A stretch of 64,000 nucleotides of DNA from G963664935 sp963664935. Its GTDB lineage: Bacteria > Pseudomonadota > Gammaproteobacteria > Methylococcales > G963664935. Made by a program: the position numbers and the translations under genes. The stretch lies in the NCBI GenBank assembly GCA_963664935.2, contig CAXXSE010000004.1, forward strand, positions 248,001 to 312,000. The letters run 5' to 3'. The notes beneath the pieces were generated by a model. It saw nothing but the letters and a program-made list of their open reading frames with translations. It was not told the DNA's origin and searched no databases. Position 1 is the stretch's first letter; each line of letters begins with the position of its first letter. Positions 1 to 7,998 of the stretch are shown here, piece by piece.

Positions 1-1
1 A

Positions 2-358
2 TTTTCGTCACCCGGAGAACCCGTGCAAATCGGTTCCGTCCGCTGGAAACAAACTTCCGGCCAAGAAGAACAATTACAATATGTCGTCGAGCTACTCGCA
101 TCCGGAGCCCAGCCTATAATCGCGTCATTTAAATCAGATCCGCGGGTAAAGCTCATTTTCATGGGTAACGACTCGAAAGGAGTTCGCGATCCAAGCATTT
201 TGCTGCCCCCTGCAAAATACCGTTGCGGTACAGTCTTTTTAGAACAAAAGGATCAAAAAAAATCAAAATATCAAATTACAAAATTGAGGGAATTCAATCC
301 TATGTTCTGTCAGTATTCAATTACTCGTCAGTCACGAGTTCTATCCGATTTGACGTAA
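2..358 (+). CDS. 3' part of a conserved protein, open at the left edge and cut by an IS
   Basis: The frame is open to the first base and reads GEPVQIGSVRW before the first possible start (GTG at 23), so this is the tail of a longer gene. The IGSVRW strand and the later SILLPPAKYR segment resemble, from memory, the C-terminal part of a conserved proteobacterial family with PilZ-like features; this is a weak recognition. The last 16 or so codons lie beyond base 310, where the inverted repeat of the IS4-like element begins, so the present C-terminus (from about CQYSITR) is encoded by the insertion and the native end is lost. Confidence 0.4.
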   Translation, partial: FSSPGEPVQIGSVRWKQTSGQEEQLQYVVELLASGAQPIIASFKSDPRVKLIFMGNDSKGVRDPSILLPPAKYRCGTVFLEQKDQKKSKYQITKLREFNPMFCQYSITRQSRVLSDLT

Positions 359-2133
359 CTATTCAGGCCCTGAATTCATTTTTTCGATGTGTCACCTCGA
401 CCAACGGAAGAAAGTCTTATCACCCATTGATAGCTCTGCGCTTTAAGATTGCCCACTGGTGTTCATAAAAGATGAGTAGTGTAGAAAATAGAAATCGATA
501 ATTACGACTAGACATTTGCTAAAAAAACACGGATCCTTCTTTTCTTTGTAGAAGTACAGATGGAAGGAGGAGACCCCGTGCAACAGTATATTTCTCAGAG
601 TTTAGAAAGCTTTCAAAGCGTTTTTTCCAGATCGAGTACTTGGTTGTTGTTCTGCGCCATTGTGATTGGATTTATGGGGGCAGGAGAAATGATCGGCGTG
701 ACGTCGTTGTGTCGTTTCTGGCTATTAGATGAACTTGGTTATTACCGCTTGCTCCGTTTTTTTAGATCCAAAGCGTATGTCTATGGGGCGTTGCTCGATG
801 CTTGGCAAGATTTTGTGAATCGCCAAGGAAAATCCGTTGAAGTAGCTGGACGAGCGATACTTCTGGGTGACCATACCGCGGTGATCAAAGATGGACGCAA
901 GATGCCCGGCGTGGTATCGATGCACGAGTCATCGGAGACGCAAACGAAACCCGGCTATTTTCGGGCCCAATGTTGGGGCAGCATTGGCATCTTGATCGGG
1001 TCGTTATCCGCTTGTTTTTGTTGTCCTTTGCAGCTTCAAATTCATCAGGGATGGGCTCATTTAGGGTTGAACGACGAGCGCGATAATCCATGTCGGATCA
1101 AGCTCACCGACCGCTTGGTGGCCATGGCGATTCATTTTGCGGTGACGAATCACTGTCTGTGTTATTTGGTGTTGGATGCCTTTTTTTCAACCGGGGGCGT
1201 ATTTCGAGCTTGCCACTATTATTCAATCCAGCATCAGGCGCGGTGGGTTGAGGTGCTGGTCAAAGCCAAGAATAGCTATGTGGGTTATTTCCCCGCGCCA
1301 CCGAAACCCGCCTCTCGACCCGGACCTCAGCCGCTCTATGCGAGAAAGTGTGTTTAAGAGAATGCTTCGACCACCTTCATTTGTTTGAGACGGTGACCTG
1401 TCAAGTCTACGGTAAAACCGAATCCATCCGGGTTATGACGCTTACACTGTTATGGCGGCCCATCGCTGATCAGGTGTTATTTATTCTCGCCGTCACCTCA
1501 AAAGGCCCAATGGTTCTAATGAGTTCCGATTTAACGCTGTCAGCCATTGATGCCGTTGAACTGTATTGTGCTAGAACCCGCATTGAAATCATGTTCGCGA
1601 TGTTAAAGCATGTGATCGGCGCCTTTAAATTTCGTTTTTGGACTAAAAAATTGCCAAAACATTCTAGACGCCCCTTTTCCAATCGTCTTCTCAAAGCCCC
1701 ACAGCCCCAGGATATTCATACCGTTCAAGCGTGCTGGCGAGCCTATGAAATCTTCGTGCTCTGTGCCTCCATTGCCTTGGGGTTAATGCAATTGATTGCG
1801 CTCCAGTATCAAGATACGATTTGGTCTGAGCACTCGCTTTATCTTCGCACTCAATCGCGTGATTTGCCATCGGAGAAAACCGTCAAGCAAATTTTAGCGC
1901 CATTGTTCCTCAAACAATTCTTTCGACTTGAGGAAAATGGCATGATTCAACAGATCCGTGCCCGCTTGATGGCTGTTTCCGATGAAATAGATGACGATTA
2001 AACTGAATGAGGCGTTCTATGCTCTAATTCTCTGCGATCTTCAAAATTTTTCATCAAACATACTACGATGGAGAGGGTAGTTTTGCCCCGCTTTTCTCGC
2101 TGTTAACTCACGACTGCCGAGTTAATTACTGAA
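310..2133 (+). mobile_element. IS4-like insertion sequence with a frameshifted transposase
   Basis: Imperfect terminal inverted repeats flank the transposase: bases 310-340 (TCAGTATTCAATTACTCG...) match the reverse complement of 2105-2133, with about 22 of 24 bases agreeing in the inner part. The element would be about 1.8 kb. I see no convincing target duplication, so the exact ends are uncertain by a few bases. It interrupts the gene at the left edge. Confidence 0.6.
578..2001 (+). pseudogene. IS4-like DDE transposase, one frameshift
   Basis: The likely start is GTG 578, five bases after a strong GGAGGAG ribosome site at 566-572. The first frame (to 1357) carries the first acidic motif (LLGDHTAVIKDG) and a second (LVLDAFFSTGG). 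A second frame (from about 1348) carries YCARTRIEIMFAMLK, which fits the IS4 signature Y-x2-R-x3-E-x6-K exactly. Restoring one G at about 1347 (AAG-GTG-TGT-TTA) joins them as ARKVCLRECFDHLH, giving a 474-residue protein. The sequence otherwise has no internal stops, so this is either a recent mutation, a sequencing error or, less likely, a programmed -1 shift; no strong slippery heptamer is visible. Confidence 0.75.
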
Positions 2134-2184
2134 GCTACGGAATAAAATCTAACGGTTCAAGGTTGCCGATTCTTAAAAGGAAAT

Positions 2185-2277
2185 AAAGGGGACGCTACCC
2201 TTTAACGCGTAAAATACGCAAGAATGTTAATATCTGTTTAGAGTTAAATATTAATAAAAAAGGGTAGCGTCCCCTTT
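2185..2277. repeat. Short palindromic element with 19-bp perfect arms
   Basis: Bases 2185-2203 and 2259-2277 are perfect 19-bp inverted repeats (core GGGGACGCTACCC), separated by 55 AT-rich bases. The right arm encodes the abnormal end of the adjacent PIN toxin, so the element appears to have inserted there. The form is like that of the AAAAGGGGACAGATT arms around the RAYT unit at 36593-37390, which suggests a REP/RAYT-mobilised origin. That link is inference. Confidence 0.6.
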
Positions 2278-2471
2278 GATTCCCGGTGTCTTCCCACCCA
2301 TTGCGAGATTTTCTGGCTGGTTGGCGTCTGCTTTCGTGTTACTTCGTGAAGCACCATATCCACCATTTGCACAGCCCAGCCAGGCAGCAACAGCACATCC
2401 AATGCATCGGCGTAGGCAAGAGTGATGAGTGGCCCGGCATCCGATAAAAGGATTACCGAATTAGAAGACAT
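2244..2471 (-). pseudogene. PIN-domain toxin, 3' truncated
   Basis: The N-terminus reads LLSDAGPLITLAYADAL with the first PIN aspartate at residue 11, followed by a VLHEVTR segment typical of the second acidic position. The product is only 75 residues, about half of a usual PIN toxin, and lacks the distal acidic residues. Its last dozen residues (SKGTLPFFINI) are encoded by the palindromic element at 2185-2277. It follows the antitoxin by 9 bases, a normal toxin-antitoxin arrangement. A functional RNase is unlikely. Confidence 0.6.
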
Positions 2472-2480
2472 CCGTCTTCC

Positions 2481-2798
2481 TTATTCTACGAGAGAATCCA
2501 GAGTGTCTACCATTGCTTTCGTTACTTTCTCAGGAAGGCGTGGCATCGGCAGATGCGTCTGAACCATCAACAGGAACAAGTCTTCGTCGCTATCAATCCC
2601 CAGCGTATCCATTGCCGTTTTGTCATCAATCCGGCCTAATGAGAAATCCAGCAGGACGCGGTAATTCTGGTTGCCGCTTGCCTCGGCGGCTTCGAAAGTT
2701 TCGACCAGATAGCGTAACTCGGCATTGAACAGGGCATTGAACAGGGCATTGACCGAAGTATCGGATTTGGCAGCAATCACTTTGGCGCGACGCAACAA
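2481..2798 (-). CDS. Antitoxin of a PIN toxin module, with an in-frame 12-bp duplication
   Basis: The frame reads LLRRAKVIAAKSDTSVNALF near its start, which looks like a ribbon-helix-helix DNA-binding segment, followed by an acidic C-terminal part of the kind that wraps a PIN toxin. The first start codon is a TTG at 2798, but the same frame stays open to 2873 and reads NFTGSVNRD upstream, as expected for the missing N-terminus. No ATG or GTG exists there, so the true start is unclear or mutated. A 12-bp tandem duplication at about 2728-2753 gives NALFNALFNA inside the helix region. The truncated toxin lies 9 bases downstream. The paired toxin being broken, the antitoxin is probably an orphan. 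Confidence 0.55.
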   Translation of the reverse strand: MLRRAKVIAAKSDTSVNALFNALFNAELRYLVETFEAAEASGNQNYRVLLDFSLGRIDDKTAMDTLGIDSDEDLFLLMVQTHLPMPRLPEKVTKAMVDTLDSLVE

Positions 2799-2864
2799 GT
2801 CGCGGTTAACGGAACCGGTAAAATTGACAGTACCAGACGTGGTTGAACCCTCGTAAGTAGCATT

Positions 2865-2899
2865 AACACATAATTAAGTGTAATACTTAATTATGTGTT
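2865..2899. repeat. Perfect 15-bp inverted repeat between the two TA modules
   Basis: Bases 2865-2879 and 2885-2899 are perfect inverted repeats with a 5-base gap. The stop codon of the second PIN toxin (2891-2893) lies in the right arm, and the region upstream of the first antitoxin lies on the other side. It could be an autoregulatory operator for the downstream module or a terminator. It is AT-rich and lacks a clean T-tract, which favours an operator. Confidence 0.5.
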
Positions 2900-3340
2900 G
2901 TTCAATGTTTCGAGAAAGCGCGTGGCCGTGACGATTGGGCAGCTAAATTCCAAAGCCAGCGCCAGCAGATCGCCATCGCCGGTGACGAGAAAATCCGCCG
3001 TGCCGGCCACGGCCAAGTGCAAGAATGGTTGATCGGATGGGTCACGGCAGGTCGGGGTCGTGGGTGGCGGCGCGGGGATGCTGACGGTTTGGCACCAGGG
3101 CAGATAATCTCCCAGGAGTTCTTTCTGTTCGACGGCAGACAGCTTGAACTTCGGGTAGGCCAAGGTACGGAGCAATTCGGTGGCCGTAGGGTTCGATACC
3201 AATGGATGGAAACGGACTTGCTGCCAAGCGTAACGCAGTGCGCCTGGCTTACCACCGCCGAATACCAAGGCCGAGAGCACGAGGTTAGTATCGAGCACGA
3301 CGCGTGGAGGTCGGGGGAATTGACTCACGATGTGGCGCAA
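2891..3340 (-). CDS. PIN-domain toxin (putative toxin-antitoxin RNase)
   Basis: This 149-residue protein has the PIN-family layout: VVLDTNLVLSAL with the first aspartate at residue 17, an ATELLRTL helix with the second acidic position, DPSDQPFLHLA, and LVTGDGDLLAL with the last aspartates. PIN toxins of this type are Mg-dependent RNases held inactive by a co-transcribed antitoxin. It starts 4 bases after the AbrB-type antitoxin, so the two are one operon. The length is normal and all acidic positions look present, so this module is probably intact. Confidence 0.8.
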   Translation of the reverse strand: MRHIVSQFPRPPRVVLDTNLVLSALVFGGGKPGALRYAWQQVRFHPLVSNPTATELLRTLAYPKFKLSAVEQKELLGDYLPWCQTVSIPAPPPTTPTCRDPSDQPFLHLAVAGTADFLVTGDGDLLALALEFSCPIVTATRFLETLNNT

Positions 3341-3344
3341 TCCG

Positions 3345-3575
3345 CTAGGATTTTCCGTCCTGCCGCGCCCAGGTTACAGCATCGTCAATGTCATCTTCCG
3401 AAAGCTTTAGTTCGGCCAGCTTGGTCCGTACAGCATTGGCCCGTTGAATACGCACGGGCGTCAATATGATCTGCCCATTACGGGTTTCCACCTCGAAATA
3501 GTCGGCGGCGCCGATTGAATCCGTCACCGCCTTGGGCAAGGTGAGTTGGTTCTTCGCAGTTATCTTGGCGAGCAT
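3345..3575 (-). CDS. AbrB/MazE-type antitoxin
   Basis: The 76-residue product begins MLAKITAKNQLTLPKAV, the swapped-hairpin AbrB/SpoVT DNA-binding segment, and continues with a strand (FEVETRNGQIILTPV) and an acidic C-terminal helix that would bind the toxin. It overlaps nothing and sits 4 bases before the PIN toxin gene. Such antitoxins repress their own promoter; an inverted repeat lies just upstream at 3590-3610. Confidence 0.8.
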   Translation of the reverse strand: MLAKITAKNQLTLPKAVTDSIGAADYFEVETRNGQIILTPVRIQRANAVRTKLAELKLSEDDIDDAVTWARQDGKS

Positions 3576-3589
3576 AGTACTGTATTCCG

Positions 3590-3610
3590 ATAGTAATGAA
3601 TCCTTACTAT
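3590..3610. promoter_or_regulatory. Probable operator of the AbrB-PIN operon
   Basis: ATAGTAA at 3590-3596 and TTACTAT at 3604-3610 form a 7-bp inverted repeat, 15 bases upstream of the antitoxin start on the minus strand. Position and symmetry fit binding by the antitoxin; this is inference. Confidence 0.4.
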
Positions 3611-3650
3611 AGTGCGTCTTGGTAGTTCAGGCAAGAAAAGGTATCCTTCG

Positions 3651-3773
3651 ATGGCACCAAGTGAAATCATGAGGCGTATCAAAGGCCGGACTTCGAGCAA
3701 ACTGTTCGAGGAACATCCGAAATTGAAGAAACGGTATTGGGGACGTCATTTTTGGACGCGGGGTTATTTTTGA
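3651..3773 (+). pseudogene. Relic of an IS200/IS605-family transposase
   Basis: A 40-codon frame reads MRRIKGRTSSKLFEEHP and KKRYWGRHFWTRGYF, which matches the conserved mid-to-late part of IS200-type Y1 transposases. The HUH motif part upstream and the catalytic tyrosine part downstream are missing. A small hairpin (ACGGGTT-TTC-AACCCGT, 3775-3791) follows directly. Confidence 0.65.
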
Positions 3774-4194
3774 AACGGGTTTTCAACCCGTATTCGGACT
3801 TTTAGTCATGTGTTTCCGGAATTTCAAATTTCGCCTTCGATTCCGAGGATTTAATGACCGTGTGGTTCGTTGGGCTCCCTCAGTTGGCGAACATCTTGGC
3901 ACGGGCACCTTGAAATCTACCGTTCTCAATACGGGCTGACCCCAAGATTCCCCAAACGATTATTCTCAAGTCGGGACCTGACCCCGAGTTTCCTGATTGA
4001 AAATTAGAATCTTAGACATGGACGTAACTTTTTTTCCGCAGGCTAGCCTGTACTTTGCCGTAGCGGGCTACTCCCGAGCAGAAATACGCGATCTTGACCG
4101 GACGCACGCACCCACCCATCGATTCGGCTAAGCATTGCATTGGATGTAGAAATGTTAGAACTGACCCCTCTTTTTTTGATATTTGCCATGTATG
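3774..4194. other. Intergenic stretch without a recognisable gene
   Basis: Apart from the hairpin at 3775-3791, this stretch holds three loose copies of a CTGACCCC sequence (about 3938, 3979 and 4151) and no convincing frame. It looks like decayed repeat sequence between the IS200 relic and the end of hutH. Confidence 0.4.
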
Positions 4195-5724
4195 TTATCG
4201 AAGCTTTCCAACCCTATTTTCCACTTCCTCCAGAATGATCCCACTTTTGATAAGCCCGGCCATGGTCTCAATATCATTGGCTAGAATGCGGTCTTTTTCC
4301 AGATGAGGAATCGTAGCGCGAATAATTTTATAGGCACCAAGCGCTCCTTCACCCGGCTTCAAGTTGGTAAAAAGATCCATGGCCTGCGCCGCGCACAAAA
4401 GTTCGATTGCAACAACGTACTCGGTATTTTTTACGATGTCCCGGCACTTGCGCGCTGAAATTGGAGACATCGATACGTGATCTTCTTTATTGGCGGAGGT
4501 TGGAATGGAATCGACACAGGCCGGGTGTGACAGTATCTTATTTTCAGAAACCAGGGATGCGGCTGTGTATTGAGCAATCATGAATCCGGAATTAATTCCG
4601 CCGTCATTGACCAGAAACGCGGGCAGTCCGCTCAACTGTGGATTGACCAGACGTTCAATACGACGTTCCGAAATGCTCGCTAATTCCGAAACGCCCATGC
4701 ATAGAAAATCCAAGGCAAGGGCCAAGGGTTGACCGTGAAAGTTTCCACCCAACACGAAATCCTTGGTATCTGAAAAAATTAACGGATTGTTAGTGGATGA
4801 GTTCATCTCGGTTTCCAATACACCATTGGCATAGGTAATGGCATCTTTACTTGCACCGTGGACTTGAGGTGAACATCGCAGCGAATACGCGTCTTGAACA
4901 CGCGAACAATCTTTGTGGGACGAGACGATTTCGCTATTTCGGGTTATCCGCTCCATATTATTGGCAGCGTCAGCCTGCCCCGGATGCGGCCGCACATTGT
5001 GGATCCTTGGATCGAACTCCGTTCGACTTCCCATGAGCACTTCAAGGCTCATGGATGCTGCAATATCCGCCATCTTAGCAAGCCTCTGCGCATCATAAAG
5101 CGCCAAGCCGCCAATGGCACAGGTTACTTGCGTGCCATTCACAAGGGCGAGTCCTTCTGCTTCTTTCAAGTGGAGGGGTTCGATACCACATCGCTGTAAA
5201 GCGTCACCACCCGATATTCTCTCGCCCTGATAAAAAGCTTCTCCCAGACCTATCAGGACCAAAGCAAGATGTGCTAATGGAGCCAGATCACCGCTTGCCC
5301 CTACCGAACCTTTTTCCGGCACGACTGGACATACACCGTGGTTAAGGAGATGGATAAGTCGATGCACCGTCTCCAAACGAACGCCGGAATGTCCCCGAGC
5401 CATATCCTTGATACGAAGTGCCATCGTTGCCCGGACTGTCTCTTTATCCAGAATGTTGCCCACTCCCGCCGCATGGCTCATGAGGATATTTTCCTGAAGC
5501 CGACTGGCGTCTTTCCTGGCAATAATTTTGTCGCTCAATGCGCCAAAACCTGTTGTGACCCCATAAATGATTTTTCCGTCCCGAACCCAATCGTCAATCA
5601 AATTACGGGCCGCGACAATTTGTTCTTCCGATTTTTTGGTCAACCTAACCTTGGCTGCAAATCTGGCGATGGCCACCAGATCTTCCAGAGTCATTCCGTC
5701 TAGGCCGAGCAGGATCTCTTTCAT
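4195..5724 (-). CDS. hutH: Histidine ammonia-lyase
   Basis: HutH removes ammonia from L-histidine to give urocanate, the first step of histidine use, in the cytosol. The 509-residue length is normal. Ala143-Ser144-Gly145 in GSVGASGDLAPLAHL is the triad that cyclises to the MIO electrophile. YGVTTGFG near residue 54 and the QDAYSLRCSPQVHG segment are also family hallmarks. It is the last gene of the minus-strand hut cluster, 39 bases after hutI. No damage is visible. Confidence 0.95.
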   Translation of the reverse strand: MKEILLGLDGMTLEDLVAIARFAAKVRLTKKSEEQIVAARNLIDDWVRDGKIIYGVTTGFGALSDKIIARKDASRLQENILMSHAAGVGNILDKETVRATMALRIKDMARGHSGVRLETVHRLIHLLNHGVCPVVPEKGSVGASGDLAPLAHLALVLIGLGEAFYQGERISGGDALQRCGIEPLHLKEAEGLALVNGTQVTCAIGGLALYDAQRLAKMADIAASMSLEVLMGSRTEFDPRIHNVRPHPGQADAANNMERITRNSEIVSSHKDCSRVQDAYSLRCSPQVHGASKDAITYANGVLETEMNSSTNNPLIFSDTKDFVLGGNFHGQPLALALDFLCMGVSELASISERRIERLVNPQLSGLPAFLVNDGGINSGFMIAQYTAASLVSENKILSHPACVDSIPTSANKEDHVSMSPISARKCRDIVKNTEYVVAIELLCAAQAMDLFTNLKPGEGALGAYKIIRATIPHLEKDRILANDIETMAGLIKSGIILEEVENRVGKLR

Positions 5725-5763
5725 GGATAATCAGACTGGTTTTCTTGATGAGTAATTAGCTAG

Positions 5764-7014
5764 TTAATACGATGCAACCAACTCGCCCTTTTTATACACT
5801 TCATCAACGCATGATACGCCACTATGGTAGGCAATAACCGCCGGGCTTTGTCCGTCAAGAATAAGAAAGTCGGCGGATTTACCGACGTCGAGACTCCCGG
5901 AACATTCAGCTGCTTGGATCGCGTACGCTGCATTCAAGGTGGCTGCGATCAAGGCTTCGCTGATTGACAGCCCCATACTCAGGACAGCAAGCCCAAACAC
6001 AAAAGGCATGGATTCTGTGTAAGAAGAACCTGGATTACAGTCAGTGGCGAGAGCCAAAGGAACGCCAAGCTCCACCATTTTCCGGGCCGGAGCGAATGCT
6101 TTTCGTAGGCTGTAGGCAGTTCCAGGAAGTAGTACACCTATCACACCTTGATCTGACATAGCTCGAAGATTCTGCTCATTGGCAGCCAGTAGGTGGTCGG
6201 CTGAGGTAGCTTGAAGATCCGCTGCAAGGCCTGCGCCTCCCAAATCATATACTTCATCGGCGTGAATCTTTAATTTCAGTCCAGCATCTTTGGCCGTTTG
6301 CAAAACAAGGCGGCTTTGTTCCAAGGAGAAGACGTTCTTTTCACAGAACACGTCACAAAATTTGGCGATACCTTGTTCGCGGACTGCCGGGATGAGTTCC
6401 CGAATAAGCAAATCGACATATTCGTTGGGCAATTCGGCGTACTCTTCAGGTATAGCATGGGCACCCATAAAGGTCGAGACCACGTCCAGCGGGGTTTCCC
6501 GGCCGACTCGCTCAATTACCCGTAGCATTTTAAGCTCTGTTTCGGTTTGAAGGCCGTAGCCGCTTTTGATTTCAAGGGTTGTGGTGCCGTGCCGGAGCGC
6601 TGATAAAGCGTTCCTCCGTGTTATAGAAAAGAGTTCTTCCTCGGCACATTCTCGAACAGAACGAACTGAAGAAAGGATTCCTCCTCCACTGCGTAGGATT
6701 TCCAGGTAGTCCATTCCTGCCATGCGCTGGTCAAACTCTTGTTCGCGGCGTTCAGCGAAGCACATATGAGTATGAGGATCCACGAAGCCTGGGATCATAC
6801 AACGCCGCTCGCAATCGATCTCCACGTCAACTTCCCGGCTCGCAGCGACAGCAATTACCTCTTTTTCATTTCCAATGGACTCAATGCGGCCATTTTTGCA
6901 GAGTAATGCTCCTTTTTCAAAGGACTGTACGCTCCCCTGATGGGTTCCGGCTAGAGGAGCCCCTATATCGCAAGGGGTGGTGATACGCACATTGTGAAAC
7001 AGCTTGCGAATCAT
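5764..7014 (-). CDS. hutI: Imidazolonepropionase
   Basis: HutI opens the ring of 4-imidazolone-5-propionate to N-formimino-L-glutamate. The 416-residue protein shows the amidohydrolase metal sites: DPHTHMCF near residue 78, KIHADEV near 250, SADHLLAA near 270, and LATDCNPGS near 320. Its ATG overlaps the stop of the upstream formimidoyltransferase gene (shared ATGA), so translation is probably coupled. It precedes hutH. Confidence 0.95.
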   Translation of the reverse strand: MIRKLFHNVRITTPCDIGAPLAGTHQGSVQSFEKGALLCKNGRIESIGNEKEVIAVAASREVDVEIDCERRCMIPGFVDPHTHMCFAERREQEFDQRMAGMDYLEILRSGGGILSSVRSVRECAEEELFSITRRNALSALRHGTTTLEIKSGYGLQTETELKMLRVIERVGRETPLDVVSTFMGAHAIPEEYAELPNEYVDLLIRELIPAVREQGIAKFCDVFCEKNVFSLEQSRLVLQTAKDAGLKLKIHADEVYDLGGAGLAADLQATSADHLLAANEQNLRAMSDQGVIGVLLPGTAYSLRKAFAPARKMVELGVPLALATDCNPGSSYTESMPFVFGLAVLSMGLSISEALIAATLNAAYAIQAAECSGSLDVGKSADFLILDGQSPAVIAYHSGVSCVDEVYKKGELVASY

Positions 7015-7928
7015 TCTTCATCTCTGAGCATTTCAAGCAGGCGCAGTTCTAACACTTGGTTAGGTTCGAAACCTTGTATCTGCATATAATAGGCAACACT
7101 ATCGACAAGCGCAGCGGCGGGAACCATGCCGTAAACCTCTGTTTCTATGACCGGCACCTCCCATCTTTTGGACTCCATACGGATGAGCTCCACGATACGG
7201 TACAGCGCGTTTTTTTCATAGTCCACTATATTCATGCTAACTTGAACCAGCCCTCGTTCCCGCAAGGCAAGGCCAAGGCCCTTAACGTGACAGAATCCAC
7301 CGCTGGAAGACCTGACCGCATTGGCAATTTCCTGTGCAACTTTGAGATTATCGGTTCCTAAATTCACGTTAAACGCGATTAGGAATTTCCGAGCCCCAAT
7401 AACCGTTGCACCGGCACTAGCGTGAAGACTTGGTTCGCCAACATCCGGATGTCTTTGTGGACTTGTTATCTCAGTTTTAAGGGCTTCGTACTGGCCTTTG
7501 CGTACAACTTCAAGCCGTTTTCTGTCGGACCGCAAGGCAGCTTCTTCATAAAAATAGACGGGCACGCCGGTCGCCTCGTGGTACCTATGGCCAAAATCAT
7601 GAGCCAGGTCTACGCAGCGCTCCAGGGTTATATTCCTCAGAGGTACAAATGGAATGACATCTACAGCGCCTACCCGGGGGTGGCCGCCACTGTGCTGGTC
7701 CATATCTATGTGCTGAATCGCTACTGCCGTTGCATCAAGGAGTGCTTCTTGAATGGGTTCGGGTTCGCCTACTAAAGTGACGACTAATCGGTTATGGTCG
7801 TCATCCGCTCGGTAGTCAAAAAGTCCGCATCCTTTTTTGTTTCGAAAAGGTTCGACAATGGCTTCGATCACATCTGCTCTTCGTCCTTCGCTGAAATTCG
7901 GTACACATTCGATCAACTGCTTCGCCAT
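7011..7928 (-). CDS. Glutamate formimidoyltransferase (FTCD N-terminal type)
   Basis: The 305-residue protein matches the formiminotransferase half of eukaryotic FTCD: it begins with IECVPNFSEGRR and has HSGGHPRVGAVDVIPFVP, with His83 at the place of the catalytic histidine. It moves the formimino group from formiminoglutamate to tetrahydrofolate, giving glutamate. The cyclodeaminase half is not fused and is not elsewhere in the window. It lies between hutU and hutI in the operon, which marks the folate-linked route and not the HutG or HutF/HutG routes. Confidence 0.9.
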   Translation of the reverse strand: MAKQLIECVPNFSEGRRADVIEAIVEPFRNKKGCGLFDYRADDDHNRLVVTLVGEPEPIQEALLDATAVAIQHIDMDQHSGGHPRVGAVDVIPFVPLRNITLERCVDLAHDFGHRYHEATGVPVYFYEEAALRSDRKRLEVVRKGQYEALKTEITSPQRHPDVGEPSLHASAGATVIGARKFLIAFNVNLGTDNLKVAQEIANAVRSSSGGFCHVKGLGLALRERGLVQVSMNIVDYEKNALYRIVELIRMESKRWEVPVIETEVYGMVPAAALVDSVAYYMQIQGFEPNQVLELRLLEMLRDEE

Positions 7929-7998
7929 AAAATCACTCTACTTTCTGTAAAATTAATCAGGATAGAGTACTGGCATCCGATAAGTTTTCTGATGGCCA

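Noticed and set aside
725..1091. Minus-strand frames within the IS4-like transposase
   Set aside because: They are shadows of the transposase, which has family motifs on the other strand.
4851..5199. Plus-strand frames inside hutH
   Set aside because: They have no family resemblance, and hutH is intact on the minus strand.
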